Under the pieces are notes generated by a model, which worked only from the letters and a program-made list of their open reading frames with translations, was not told the origin of the DNA and did not search any database. The position numbers and the translations under genes were made by a program. From assembly GCA_023144005.1 (NCBI GenBank), contig JAGLGN010000031.1, forward strand, positions 27,086 to 91,085: a stretch of 64,000 nucleotides of DNA. Reading direction: 5' to 3'. Positions within the stretch are counted from its first letter, which is position 1. The number at the start of each line of letters is the position of its first letter. Shown piece after piece: positions 17,622-26,636 of this stretch. The stretch is from a bacterium (lineage in GTDB: Bacteria > AUK180).

Positions 17622-18450
17622 ATACATCTCCCATTTATAAATTAACCATTTACTGAAAATAACTCTTTAATAATTTCCCTTTTTGTTTTTTGTTCGTGAA
17701 AAGTAATGACATCCCTTTCACTTATCTCTCGCATGCAATATTGTATCATTTAAGCATTGATATTCAAAGAATATCTATATATTATTCCATTGGTTTCTAT
17801 AACAACCCTTGTGTTGGGAAATGTATTTTTCTTTCTTTCGCAATATCTCTATTTTACCCTATTTTCCCTTCTTCTATTCTGATTTCCCGCACTACCGCGA
17901 GTCAATATTGAACTTCGGGGACGGAACTTCGGGGACGGTTGTTGCATCTGTTGCATAACTATTCCTCACTCTTCAATATCCTCCCCACTGTCGACCGGTT
18001 TACTTCCATCAGACGAGCAATGCCTGCTCTCGAAATTCCCTCCTTCAACAGCAGGAGAAAAGCATTTCGCAATGTCTTTCTATTTTCACCAAAATTCTTC
18101 ATACTTTTAAGCACTTTCAAATCGTAGCCATTCTCCTTAAAAAGAATATTACATTTCTCTTGGGTCTTTTCAATCTCCCTCCGCTTCTCAATGTACTTCC
18201 CTTTCTCTCTCCCTTCTTGTCTCTTGTCGAAATTGATATACGCTATCTCATTACCGATCGAATCCTTGAAGGTGGGAAATTCATCAGGCCCGGCAGCCAT
18301 GAATTCTAGATAATCCTCCGTTGATCTGAAAACCGGCAAGCTCCTGAGTCCAGAAATATTCTCTTCCTTGTTGCTTTCATAATATGAAGCGCTTGAATAT
18401 TCGTACTCAGAAGGTTCATCACATATCTTTGCCTTCACCGGATTCATATG
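17622..18450 (-). repeat. Near-identical block, copy B
   Basis: Counterpart of 13747-14570: non-coding leader with promoter (17622-17930) plus the 3' part of the RAYT gene. Just left of the element end, the short unit 'aacttcggggacgg' is doubled here and absent from copy A. No gene other than the RAYT part is seen in the 300 non-coding bases. Confidence 0.85.
17740..17767 (-). promoter_or_regulatory. Sigma70-type promoter for lipoprotein gene B
   Basis: TTGAAT (17767-17762), 16-bp spacer, TACAAT (17745-17740), identical to the boxes in copy A. Conserved because the whole leader is duplicated, so conservation alone is weak support. Confidence 0.5.
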
Positions 18451-18855
18451 TATGTATTTCACCAAATGCATAAGGTATGATTCATCCAGAACTATCATCG
18501 ATTTATATCTGTTCTGAAAGACATGACCTGCAACATTATATTTGTGATTAAAATACATTGCGTATCTGGTATTCAGACGCTTCATGAAATTGTGTAGATG
18601 TATCTTGTTCCTCCTTACGAGCAAATGAACATGATTTGTCATCAGGCAATACACATGGACAGCAAGATCATGCTCTTCTAGGATCTCGTTGAACATTTCA
18701 AAATACTTCTGTCTGTCTTTAGATGAAAAGAATAAAGGATTCTTCCTCTGTCCCCGGCAGATTAGGTGATAGTAAGATCCTTCAATATCAAGTCTTGCTG
18801 ATCTTGGCATATGACACTATATTATAATTTTGCAACAAATGCAACGACCGTCCCC
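17931..18855 (-). mobile_element. RAYT element B, 925 bp with 28-bp inverted ends
   Basis: Inverted ends 17931-17958 and 18828-18855 match at 25 of 28 positions and begin GGGGACGG. The right end sits 6 bp past the secretin stop codon. Same size and layout as element A. Confidence 0.75.
17959..18810 (-). CDS. REP-associated tyrosine transposase (Y1/RAYT), copy B
   Basis: 283 residues with the same motifs as copy A: NHVHLLV, YIHMNPVKA and a C-terminal helix-turn-helix. The first 120 residues differ from copy A at roughly one in four positions, while the rest is nearly identical. Appears intact and potentially active. Confidence 0.93.
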   Translation of the reverse strand: MPRSARLDIEGSYYHLICRGQRKNPLFFSSKDRQKYFEMFNEILEEHDLAVHVYCLMTNHVHLLVRRNKIHLHNFMKRLNTRYAMYFNHKYNVAGHVFQNRYKSMIVLDESYLMHLVKYIHMNPVKAKICDEPSEYEYSSASYYESNKEENISGLRSLPVFRSTEDYLEFMAAGPDEFPTFKDSIGNEIAYINFDKRQEGREKGKYIEKRREIEKTQEKCNILFKENGYDLKVLKSMKNFGENRKTLRNAFLLLLKEGISRAGIARLMEVNRSTVGRILKSEE

Positions 18856-18861
18856 ATTCTT

Positions 18862-20646
18862 TTATTCTTCTACCTTACGCGGCTTTTTGAATTTTAAGAT
18901 ACCATAGCAGGTGAGATCATAGAGAGAAACCGATAGCATTACAGTCCCTAAGCCGGCTGTAACATCCCTACCGATCGCATAGTATTTTGCATTGTCTTTG
19001 TCTCTTTGAAGGCCGCTTATCTGCCAGTCGGAATCGTAGTCATTGCTGATTTTGTTGAAGTACAGCGATGTTCCGGTATAAATTGCCGTCCAAAGAAGGT
19101 TTTTGCCAGCGGAAAACAGATGCTTCTTTGCATCGTTATGGCGGAAATCCTTCCAATTGAATTCCGGCTTTTTCCCGTCTTCTGGTCTTTCGAGCTTGAC
19201 GAAGTCCCTGATGATCGTCGGCCTGATATAGAACACCAGCTCGCTGGAATCATCGGTCTTTGATCTATTTGAGAACAGGTTTCCTATAATAGGTATGCTG
19301 CCCAATATAGGGATCTTATCCCCGGCCTGTGATTCAGTCCTTTTTGTAAGCCCGCCGATGATAACGGTCTCACCGTCTTTCACCCTGAGCGTTGTATTAG
19401 CGTTCTTCTGGCTGGTAGCGGCTGTACCGGAGCCGGAAGTAGTAACAAAATCACTGACCTCGGGATTCAGTTCCAGGATGATCTCATCTTCCGCAGTTAC
19501 CCAGGCGGTCATCTTCAGTATCACGCCTGTTTTGATCTTCTGTAGAGAGGTCAGAGGAGTTTCGACATTACCCGTTGTTACTTCATAATATTCATCCTGA
19601 CCCACGGATAATTCGGCGGGATACCCGGACAGCGACGAAATTCGCGGATTGGCAACTATCTTCGCCTTATTCTCACTGATCAAATATCTGAGGTTAGCAA
19701 CGAACTCGCCTGTATTCCAGCTTCCTTCTGAGAACTTGGCAGAAAAGAAACCGCCCTGCTGTGAAGAGGTGGAGCCGGGCTGCATTGTGACATCATTGAA
19801 CTGCCCGAAAGCGCCAGTCAGGGAAAAATCCCTCGTATCTTTATAGCCCTTTTTATACTCTACCACAAGGACATCGATCGCGATCACAGGTGATTTGATA
19901 TCAATATTTGAGATATACTCTTTGACCTTGAATATCTCCTTTTGAGATCCCATTACTATTATGCCGTTGTCTTCCTTGATGACCTTTACATTGACATTCG
20001 GGGAAAAGGATTTTACGATATCAGGAATATCATCCGCCTTCAAGTATTTCATCCTTATCAATTCGCTCGATGCAAGCATCGGAGCGGCGGGAGATTGCGT
20101 AGATGGGTCACCGACCAGATATATGCCTTCTTTCGTCCGCTTCATGGTGTATTTGGTGCCGCCGAGCAGATAGTTAAGGCCATCCTCAAACGGCACAGCG
20201 GTCAATGTAGCGTCAACCGTGCCTACAAGATTTCCATAGACGACAATGTCTATCTTTGACTGGTCCGCGACTTCTTTGAATACATCTTTGATATCCGCAT
20301 TTTTAAGATCACAGGTAAATGTTTTTCCGTCAGTGATCAATTGAAGGCGGCCGCCTTCTCTTCTGGGTATCGAGATCAGATAAACGCTTCCTCTTTTTTT
20401 GTAAATGTATCCATTCGGCTCCAGAATGTTTTTCAGGGCCTCTTCCAGGGTTAGATCTTTTATATTCACATCGATATTGCCTTTGACCGAAGCATCGGGG
20501 ATGATGTTAACCCCGCTTTGCTGGGAGATCAATCTCAGAATATCCCGGACATCGGTATTCTTGGCGGAAACCGATACTCCGAAAACAGTAATAGTGAAAA
20601 CGAATAAGAGAATAATTATGAAAAATATCTTTAATTGCCTTGCCAT
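18862..20646 (-). CDS. Secretin (PilQ/GspD family) with C-terminal extension
   Basis: 594 residues; signal peptide 1-27. Residues about 30-100 form an STN/N0-type domain (NTDVRDILRLISQQSGVNI), followed by a second such domain (DIKDVFKEVADQSKIDI) and an N1-type unit around 195-245. The secretin core (about 310-490) has VANPRISSLSG, DGETVIIGGLTKR and GSIPIIGNLFSNR, the usual end of the barrel. About 90 residues follow the core (KHLFSAGKNLLWTAIYTGTS...), including two hydrophobic stretches unusual for this family. It forms the outer-membrane channel of a type IV pilus/type II secretion-like machine. GGAGAG precedes the start. It overlaps the upstream pseudopilin gene by 16 bases and is last in the pil-like set. 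Confidence 0.93.
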   Translation of the reverse strand: MARQLKIFFIIILLFVFTITVFGVSVSAKNTDVRDILRLISQQSGVNIIPDASVKGNIDVNIKDLTLEEALKNILEPNGYIYKKRGSVYLISIPRREGGRLQLITDGKTFTCDLKNADIKDVFKEVADQSKIDIVVYGNLVGTVDATLTAVPFEDGLNYLLGGTKYTMKRTKEGIYLVGDPSTQSPAAPMLASSELIRMKYLKADDIPDIVKSFSPNVNVKVIKEDNGIIVMGSQKEIFKVKEYISNIDIKSPVIAIDVLVVEYKKGYKDTRDFSLTGAFGQFNDVTMQPGSTSSQQGGFFSAKFSEGSWNTGEFVANLRYLISENKAKIVANPRISSLSGYPAELSVGQDEYYEVTTGNVETPLTSLQKIKTGVILKMTAWVTAEDEIILELNPEVSDFVTTSGSGTAATSQKNANTTLRVKDGETVIIGGLTKRTESQAGDKIPILGSIPIIGNLFSNRSKTDDSSELVFYIRPTIIRDFVKLERPEDGKKPEFNWKDFRHNDAKKHLFSAGKNLLWTAIYTGTSLYFNKISNDYDSDWQISGLQRDKDNAKYYAIGRDVTAGLGTVMLSVSLYDLTCYGILKFKKPRKVEE

Positions 20647-21020
20647 GGATCTCTCCTTTTTAACAGTTCTATTTTAATGTTATATTTTTTAATGTCAATC
20701 TCATACAGATCATATCGATCTTTTCTTTCCTTCGGAATAAGGGAAACTCCGCTGAAGATAACCTTATCACCATAGTAAAAAGCATCGCTTTTAAAGGATA
20801 GCGGCTTTCCTCTGAGTGAAAAAGAATTCTCCTTCTCTTCGTATTCCGCCTGTGTGAGCAGAGTCAGCATCCGGGAGATCTCAAGGTTTCTCTGTGCGTT
20901 GACCTGAATCTTCTCAACGGTCTTTCTCATGGAAACGGTGGTAGTCCAGAAGACCGCACCGAGAAGGAGCGACAAAGAGACCGCGACCATTAATTCAATC
21001 AAGGTAAGAGCTTTTTTCAA
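20631..21020 (-). CDS. Type II/IV pseudopilin (GspJ/PilW-like)
   Basis: 129 residues with a TTG start at 21020, chosen because GGAGGGAG lies four bases upstream and because it gives the short class III leader KKA|LTLIELMVAVSLSLLLGAVFW with the invariant Glu. The longer reading from 21056 would add an implausible leader. A prepilin peptidase is expected to cut it, but none is encoded here. The body has no further recognisable domain. It overlaps both neighbours, as is typical of a tight secretion operon. Confidence 0.78.
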   Translation of the reverse strand: MKKALTLIELMVAVSLSLLLGAVFWTTTVSMRKTVEKIQVNAQRNLEISRMLTLLTQAEYEEKENSFSLRGKPLSFKSDAFYYGDKVIFSGVSLIPKERKDRYDLYEIDIKKYNIKIELLKRRDPWQGN

Positions 21021-21384
21021 ATATCTCCCTCCGCAAATTATACCTTGTTCTTCCACCTTTGATCCCGCCCTCTATGATAACAGTTCTAATTCCCCTTTCC
21101 GTCTTGAGGGTTTCTATGAAAAACTGCATTTCGATCTTTCCTGATATTCTCTCGAACTCCTCGTCCATTTTCTCGCCGAGGGCGTACTTCTCCATCAGAA
21201 CTTCCGTCTGGTGAACAAGGACCAGTCTTTCAAGATCATTATCCAAAGCCGTTCTCTTGACACCGAGATAGTTAATAAATCCGATAAAGAGTATTTCCAG
21301 AATAAGCAGGGAAATTACAATTTCGACAAGGGAAAAGCCGTGCCTTTTAGTGTTCGGATTCGTAATTAAAACATTAGAAGACAT
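20995..21384 (-). CDS. Type IV prepilin-like protein (GspI/PilV-like)
   Basis: 129 residues. The ATG at 21384 has AAGGAG six bases upstream, so the upstream ATG (21432) is not needed. A 16-residue leader ends in KRHG|FSLVEIVISLLILEILF, a standard prepilin cleavage motif with Glu5 and a long hydrophobic helix. The C-terminal part is small and charged, as in minor pseudopilins. It overlaps the upstream gene by 11 bases. Confidence 0.78.
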   Translation of the reverse strand: MSSNVLITNPNTKRHGFSLVEIVISLLILEILFIGFINYLGVKRTALDNDLERLVLVHQTEVLMEKYALGEKMDEEFERISGKIEMQFFIETLKTERGIRTVIIEGGIKGGRTRYNLRREIFEKSSYLD

Positions 21385-22567
21385 CAATGACTCCTTCTGC
21401 AATACCGAGCATAAAGAAATCATCCGGCTCAATCGACCGGCATACGGTCACTCCGGATAAGGTTTGCTCAACCCCCATTGATTCAAAATCACGGGAGTAT
21501 ATCGAACCTTTCATATTTCCCTTTATCTGAGAGACTCCGAGATTGACTACTTTTCCTGAAAATGCAGCATCCTTGTACTTTTTGAAATGCAGAAGGCCGG
21601 GAGAATCAAAACTCTTAATTGTTTCAGGGAGTAATAATATATTTCCCATGAAAGAGGCGTTGTCTCTTAGAGTTATACTGCATGAGCCGAATTTATTCTT
21701 ATGCTTCCGGGATATCCCAAGTATATTGGTCCTTGTTAGATGAGATTCATCCGATGCCTCGAATTGCTCAAAGCAGACGATCTCGGTGTTCACAGCGCGG
21801 CTCTGCTTGAGAAAAAATATCCGCGGCGCTACAATGCAGGAATCACGGACCAATGTATTTTCAGAAAAGTATATATCCTTGTCCGAGATGATCAATGCAT
21901 TTGAGATCTCATTATTTTTTGAAAAACGCGCACCCTCACAATAATACTCCTCGCCCGAAATGATGATACTTTCTTTTTCACTTGAATATGTTTTCGCTAC
22001 CGTATGCAGGATTACATCTTTACTTTCCCTCTTTCCGTGGAATAATGAAAGGAGCATTTCTATGAACCTCTCATCAACACCTTCAAAAAGATCGTCCGCT
22101 GTCCACCTGTGACACGAATCTACATCAGCATCGGACTTTCCCTCATATACCGACAACGGAGAAGCTACACCACCGGAAATATGCGTATCATTGCCAATAT
22201 TCAGGGGTTTGACATCATTTCCCGATACTATCGCATATTGAAATGGATACCTGCTGAATACAAGATGTCTATCTCCCTTGTCATTAATAATATGAAGATT
22301 TCCGCCGGGAAGGAAATTGAGATCATCTATTTTCTCACCTTCATAGAATTTTTTCAGCATCCGGCTTATGGAGGAATGAGCCTTGTTTTTATCTTCTATG
22401 ATCTTAATATTTTTCCGCATGACCGCTCTTTTGGTATTTGTGATATTATTGATCAGGATGAAAGACAGTGAGAAGAACACCAGAGCGAGAAGGATGAAAA
22501 TATAGCTGAATCCGCTTCTACCAGACACTGAGCTTCTTCCTGAATCCTTCTTTTTCCAGAATAACAT
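21374..22567 (-). CDS. PilX/GspK-like envelope protein
   Basis: 397 residues. N-terminal SGRSG|FSYIFILLALVFFSLSF resembles a prepilin signal without the Glu5 residue, as in PilX or GspK-type minor subunits. The rest is beta-rich, with short repeated strands (DKDIYFSENTLVRDSCIVA; NASFMGNILLL; GNMKGSIYSRDF) that recall the right-handed helix of cell-shape/bactofilin-like proteins. Position between PilP-like and minor pseudopilin genes supports a tip-complex or assembly role. Family not certain. Confidence 0.6.
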   Translation of the reverse strand: MLFWKKKDSGRSSVSGRSGFSYIFILLALVFFSLSFILINNITNTKRAVMRKNIKIIEDKNKAHSSISRMLKKFYEGEKIDDLNFLPGGNLHIINDKGDRHLVFSRYPFQYAIVSGNDVKPLNIGNDTHISGGVASPLSVYEGKSDADVDSCHRWTADDLFEGVDERFIEMLLSLFHGKRESKDVILHTVAKTYSSEKESIIISGEEYYCEGARFSKNNEISNALIISDKDIYFSENTLVRDSCIVAPRIFFLKQSRAVNTEIVCFEQFEASDESHLTRTNILGISRKHKNKFGSCSITLRDNASFMGNILLLPETIKSFDSPGLLHFKKYKDAAFSGKVVNLGVSQIKGNMKGSIYSRDFESMGVEQTLSGVTVCRSIEPDDFFMLGIAEGVIDVF

Positions 22568-22952
22568 GGTCTTGGCCGATATGTATGATCAGCCAGTCCG
22601 TGAGAGTATCTCCTTCTGAAACCGAAATAGTCAATCCGGTCTTATTCTGTTTGAACATCGCGTTCATCTTGCCGTTGACCTTGGAGATAGCGGACAAGGC
22701 ATAATCAAATAGCGGCATTTCACTATCTGCTGAACCTTTGTACTTGGCAGGCAATAAAAATGGATTTCTATTCATATTGAGCCGGATGGGAATGCTCGGT
22801 TTCATTTCTGTAATATCTACAACCGAGGGATGATGGAATTGCGCGGAAGGATTATTTTCGCGGGTCAAAACGGCAAAGCAGAAAAAGGTCTCGACCAGCA
22901 TAAATACCACGATGGATAGAAATAAGGCCGTGAAGAAGATCTTTGTTCTCAT
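22518..22952 (-). CDS. PilP/GspC-like inner-membrane protein
   Basis: 144 residues. One N-terminal membrane helix (residues 5-27), a polar linker, and a C-terminal beta domain (KVNGKMNAMFKQNKTGLTIS...GDTLTDWLIIHIGQDHVILE) that matches the HR/PilP pattern used to contact the secretin. Overlaps the next gene by 50 bases. Assigned from pattern and position; similarity is weak. Confidence 0.6.
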   Translation of the reverse strand: MRTKIFFTALFLSIVVFMLVETFFCFAVLTRENNPSAQFHHPSVVDITEMKPSIPIRLNMNRNPFLLPAKYKGSADSEMPLFDYALSAISKVNGKMNAMFKQNKTGLTISVSEGDTLTDWLIIHIGQDHVILEKEGFRKKLSVW

Positions 22953-23428
22953 TCCAGATCAACCTCCAGTACAAAGACAGTATTCAATCTGCCCTTGCGC
23001 ATTTTCATTGTCAGATCTTTGATCCTGAGGGTCTTTTTACAATTCGCGATGGCTTCGAGACATTCAGCGGTTTTACTGAAGCTCTCTTCCAATTGTACGG
23101 TGATCATTCCGCTCTGCTTGTCTTTCAGCTGAGACATGCCCTTCGGCACTATATTATTACTTCCCAGCAGATTTGAGATGGCCGTCATCGCGTCAACGAT
23201 GGACCCGAAGGTCCTCTTTTCAATGTACTCCGAAATGGCGGTGTTCAGCTTCTTCTCGTCTTTCTCTATTTCTTGCGTCTGCTTCAGGGCGTAAGACATG
23301 CGGGATAATGTATCCGTATTAGCATAAAAATCATCCTTATAACTTCTATATAGATTGGCCGCCAGCAGAAGAAGAACGAACAGCGCAATATTTATTGCAG
23401 TAAGGATACTAACCGTTTTTCTATTCAT
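22949..23428 (-). CDS. PilO-like inner-membrane protein
   Basis: 159 residues: membrane helix at 9-28, coiled coil about 35-70, then an alpha/beta ferredoxin-like domain (GMITVQLEESFSKTAECLEAIANCKKTLRIKDLTM). This is the usual PilO layout. Overlaps the PilN-like gene by 8 bases and the PilP-like gene by 4, so the PilN-PilO-PilP order is conserved. Confidence 0.7.
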   Translation of the reverse strand: MNRKTVSILTAINIALFVLLLLAANLYRSYKDDFYANTDTLSRMSYALKQTQEIEKDEKKLNTAISEYIEKRTFGSIVDAMTAISNLLGSNNIVPKGMSQLKDKQSGMITVQLEESFSKTAECLEAIANCKKTLRIKDLTMKMRKGRLNTVFVLEVDLE

Positions 23429-23972
23429 CTTGTGCTAATTTGAGCGATAACGAGAAGTTTATCCCGTCATCGGTCTTCTCGATGCTGCCGGGTTCAAGTT
23501 CTTTGAACTGCTTATATTCTTTCAATCCCGAAAGAAATGTTGTCAGATTTGGCATCTGCGTGCATAGGCCGTATATTACGAGGATATGCTCATCTCTTAT
23601 CCGGGACACTTCCAGCGATTGAAAAAATATCTTTTTGTCCGTTATATTGATAACGGCTTCAATCGCCTTTAATACTTTTTTTGATTCTCCATCGATCATA
23701 GTTTCTTCCGATAGTTTCTGATTGAGATCCTTAATGGAATCCACCGATATTAAATAATTCTCATATCGAGGGGTTTTTGCGGCGATCTGCTTATTTGATT
23801 CTGACAATTTGATCTTTGCGGAAATACAAAATCCTGAGATCACAGCAAAGAGTATCAACTGAACAATGGCCAGGATGGAAAGCAATTTGCCGAATTTCTC
23901 TGAATATAACTCAAGTAAGGTACGACGCTGCGCCCCTTGGGGAACAAAGTTAATAGCAAATTTCATCATCAA
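23421..23972 (-). CDS. PilN-like inner-membrane protein
   Basis: 183 residues. The N-terminal INFVPQGAQRR resembles the cytoplasmic PilM-binding segment (INLLP) of PilN. A membrane helix lies at about 32-52 and a coiled coil and ferredoxin-like fold follow. Start could be TTG 23972 or the ATGs just after; an in-frame stop lies directly upstream. First gene of the pil-like set. No pilM, ATPase or platform gene is in the window. Confidence 0.7.
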   Translation of the reverse strand: MMMKFAINFVPQGAQRRTLLELYSEKFGKLLSILAIVQLILFAVISGFCISAKIKLSESNKQIAAKTPRYENYLISVDSIKDLNQKLSEETMIDGESKKVLKAIEAVINITDKKIFFQSLEVSRIRDEHILVIYGLCTQMPNLTTFLSGLKEYKQFKELEPGSIEKTDDGINFSLSLKLAQDE

Positions 23973-23986
23973 ATACCATCAGTTTT

Positions 23987-24015
23987 GTCATATTGCATAT
24001 TAAAATCATTTTCAA
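23987..24015 (-). promoter_or_regulatory. Possible promoter for the pil-like genes
   Basis: TTGAAA (24015-24010), 17-bp spacer, TATGAC (23992-23987) in the only gap (63 bp) of more than 20 bp between 52.0 and 18.9 kb. The -10 box is weak. Confidence 0.35.
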
Positions 24016-24035
24016 CTTAACGATTTAAATGAACT

Positions 24036-24599
24036 TCAAGCTTCCGGTGCCTCAAAACAATTGCGGCAACGGGCCTCATATAGCTCATTCGCCCCGACAA
24101 GTATCTGGGCATCGTTCTTTACTATTCTCTGTGTCTTTGTCGCGGGATTGCCGCATCTCATGCAGATGGCCTGTGTTTTCAACACATCGTCGGCGATCGC
24201 GGTCAGCTCCGGCATAGGCCCGAACGGTTTCCCTTTATAATCCTGATCGAGGCCGGCGATAATTACACAAATACCTCTGCTTGCCAATTCTCCGACCACA
24301 TCTACGATCCCCCTGTCAAAAAATTGCGCCTCGTCAATGCCTACCACTTCTGTGGTATCTTTAATATATCTTGCTATTTCATTAGAATTTCTTATATTTA
24401 TGGCTTCGATCTTCTGGGCGGAATGCGAGACAACATACGCCTCGTCATAACGGTCATCTATCTCGGGTTTAAAGACGACAAGTTCCTTTTTTGCTATCAC
24501 TACCCTGCGCAGTCTTCTTATGAGCTCTTCCGATTTGCCTGAGAACATGCAGCCGGTGATAACATCTATCCAGCCCATTCCTTTTGGAATATATTTCAT
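24036..24599 (-). CDS. tdk: Thymidine kinase, type II
   Basis: 187 residues, normal for the family. P-loop [13 protein letters not shown] (about 15-27), the Walker B-like GIDEAQFFD, and the zinc ribbon CMRCG ... CRNCF near the C-terminus. Phosphorylates thymidine in the salvage pathway. The ATGA junction overlaps the regulator gene by 4 bases; the link with the two-component pair is positional only. Confidence 0.96.
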   Translation of the reverse strand: MKYIPKGMGWIDVITGCMFSGKSEELIRRLRRVVIAKKELVVFKPEIDDRYDEAYVVSHSAQKIEAINIRNSNEIARYIKDTTEVVGIDEAQFFDRGIVDVVGELASRGICVIIAGLDQDYKGKPFGPMPELTAIADDVLKTQAICMRCGNPATKTQRIVKNDAQILVGANELYEARCRNCFEAPEA

Positions 24600-25960
24600 A
24601 ATTCCTCCTCATTTATTTCGTATAATTTGATCTTCTTCAATAATGTCGGACGGGAAATCCCGAGAACTCTAGCTACTTTCGTATGATTCTTCTTGTATTC
24701 GATTAAATTGGCTATGATCGCCATTTTCTCTATTTCCTTCAATTCTACCGAATGCGGCAGGGCGGAACGGGTAATATCCGGTGCGGCATTGCCGGTTTTA
24801 ATATTCTCCGGGAGATGCGAACATGTAATCGATTCGGAGGAGTTGAAGATAACGATATTCTCAATGATATTCTTTAATTCCCTCACATTTCCCAGCCAAT
24901 TGTAATTTTCTAATTTTTCGATCGCTTCGGATGAGAAATTCATCAATGCCTTGCCGTATTTTCTGCAATACTCGATCATAAAATGATTTGCCAAGGGGAA
25001 AATATCCTCTCTTCTCTCTCTCAAAGGAGGAATGTGAAGGTTCACTACCTTGATACGGTAATAAAAATCTTCCCTGAACTTCTTATTTTCGATGGCCGCC
25101 TTCAGGTCGGTATTCGTCGCGAATACCAGCCGGGTATCGACCTTGCTCACATGTGTCCCGCCAATGGGCATGATCTCTTTTGTCTCGAGAAAACGCAGCA
25201 GTTTGACCTGGGTAAACAATGACAGCTCACCGATCTCATCAAGAAATAATGTGCCGCCTTCAGCCATTTCAAATTTGCCCTTTTTATCGGCGGAGGCATC
25301 CGTAAACGCCCCTTTCTTGAATCCGAAGAGCTCACTCTCCAATAATGTATCGGGAAGCGCCGAACAGTTGATCGGCATGAGCGGGCCGTCCCTTCTCAAT
25401 GAATTGTAATGGATTGCGCGGGCGATCAGTTCTTTTCCGACTCCCGATTCACCCGTAATAAGAACACTTGCGTCGGTAGGAGCGATCTGCTTTATCTTCT
25501 GGAAAATACTTTCCATAACGGATGAGACCGCAATGATATTATTAAAATTGTACTTGTCGATCAATTTTTCGCGAAGTGAGCTTACTTCCTTCTCCAGGCC
25601 AAGTTTTTCATAGGCCTTTTCGATGAAGAGCTCCAATTCCTCAAGCTTAAACGGCTTCATCAGGTATTGGAACGCCCCTGCGCGCACGGCTTCGATCGCG
25701 ATATCAATGGATGACATACCGGTGACAACGATTATCTCGATATTCTTTTTGCTTGATTTCACGATCTTTATAAGTTCGATCCCCGAGCTCTCCTCCAGTT
25801 TCAGATCGGTAATAACTATGTCGAAACGATCCTTTTTCAAGAGGTCCAATGCGCCTTTGACACTGGTGGAGCCCTTAACGAAATCCCCTTTCATCTTGAA
25901 GTAATCCATTACCGTTTCCCTCAGGGAGGAATTATCTTCGACGATTAAGAGTCGCCTCAC
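24596..25960 (-). CDS. NtrC-family sigma54-dependent response regulator
   Basis: 454 residues: receiver domain (1-120, phosphoacceptor D52 in [12 protein letters not shown]102), AAA+ domain (about 140-370; Walker A GESGVGKE, Walker [13 protein letters not shown]), Fis-type DNA-binding helix-turn-helix at the end ([20 protein letters not shown]). The sigma54-contacting loop reads GAFTDA rather than GAFTGA, a known natural variant. Overlaps the kinase gene by 4 bases. Likely targets are unknown; no clear -24/-12 promoter was found by eye. Confidence 0.95.
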   Translation of the reverse strand: MRRLLIVEDNSSLRETVMDYFKMKGDFVKGSTSVKGALDLLKKDRFDIVITDLKLEESSGIELIKIVKSSKKNIEIIVVTGMSSIDIAIEAVRAGAFQYLMKPFKLEELELFIEKAYEKLGLEKEVSSLREKLIDKYNFNNIIAVSSVMESIFQKIKQIAPTDASVLITGESGVGKELIARAIHYNSLRRDGPLMPINCSALPDTLLESELFGFKKGAFTDASADKKGKFEMAEGGTLFLDEIGELSLFTQVKLLRFLETKEIMPIGGTHVSKVDTRLVFATNTDLKAAIENKKFREDFYYRIKVVNLHIPPLRERREDIFPLANHFMIEYCRKYGKALMNFSSEAIEKLENYNWLGNVRELKNIIENIVIFNSSESITCSHLPENIKTGNAAPDITRSALPHSVELKEIEKMAIIANLIEYKKNHTKVARVLGISRPTLLKKIKLYEINEEEL

Positions 25961-26616
25961 TTCAAGCTCCCCGGAAATGTCAGAATGAAATATGTCCTTG
26001 TATCACTTGAATTCACCTTGACACTGCCTTGAATATTTTTCGCGAAACGATTGACGATGGCAAGACCCAGGCCGGTTCCTGTTTTTTTCGTGGTGAACAT
26101 CGGCTCAAATATCTTTTTTATTAATTCCTCGGGGATGATCGGCCCGTTGTTCTCAACGATGACCGATACCGCTCCGCCCGCGACCGAAGTGGACAATTTG
26201 ATCGTACCTGATCTCTTTGATGCCTCGATGGAGTTTTTGAGCAGGTTTACAATAATGGTCCTGACCTTGAATTCATCCTGAATGACATTTCGTATCGTAA
26301 GGTCGTATTCCGTCTGTATATTGGTGTTTCCGGAAGTCAGAAACGGTTTATATTCGTCAATGATATCATTGATCAAGGCATGCAGGTCAAAGGTCAGAGG
26401 GAAATTTTCTTCTCTGAAGTAAAGCCCCGCATCTCTCACTTGATCGTATAGCGCCTCTGCCTGATCGCCGAGCCGGGATACCAATTTAAGTACCGACTCT
26501 TTGGGGAATTCATCCCTAGTCATCATTTTTTTCATTATACCGGCGCTGAGGACGATCGACTGCGAGGAATTCTTTATTTCGTGGATAAGATAGTCAAATA
26601 TCTCTTTTTCTTTCAT
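25957..26616 (-). CDS. Soluble sensor histidine kinase lacking a sensor domain
   Basis: 219 residues. HisKA with phosphorylated His12 (HEIKNS) begins at the N-terminus; the ATPase domain has the N box (NLLKNSIEAS), a G1 box reading VENNGPIIP where the usual Asp is Asn, and the G2 box TGTGLGLAIV. No membrane helix or PAS/GAF domain, so the input must come from another protein. Paired with the NtrC-type regulator. Confidence 0.9.
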   Translation of the reverse strand: MKEKEIFDYLIHEIKNSSQSIVLSAGIMKKMMTRDEFPKESVLKLVSRLGDQAEALYDQVRDAGLYFREENFPLTFDLHALINDIIDEYKPFLTSGNTNIQTEYDLTIRNVIQDEFKVRTIIVNLLKNSIEASKRSGTIKLSTSVAGGAVSVIVENNGPIIPEELIKKIFEPMFTTKKTGTGLGLAIVNRFAKNIQGSVKVNSSDTRTYFILTFPGSLK

Positions 26617-26636
26617 ATGAAAAGTATTATACCGTT

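Noticed and set aside
21020..21056. Upstream ATG for the GspJ-like pseudopilin
   Set aside because: It would give a leader with no ribosome site and place GGAGGGAG inside the gene; TTG 21020 fits better.
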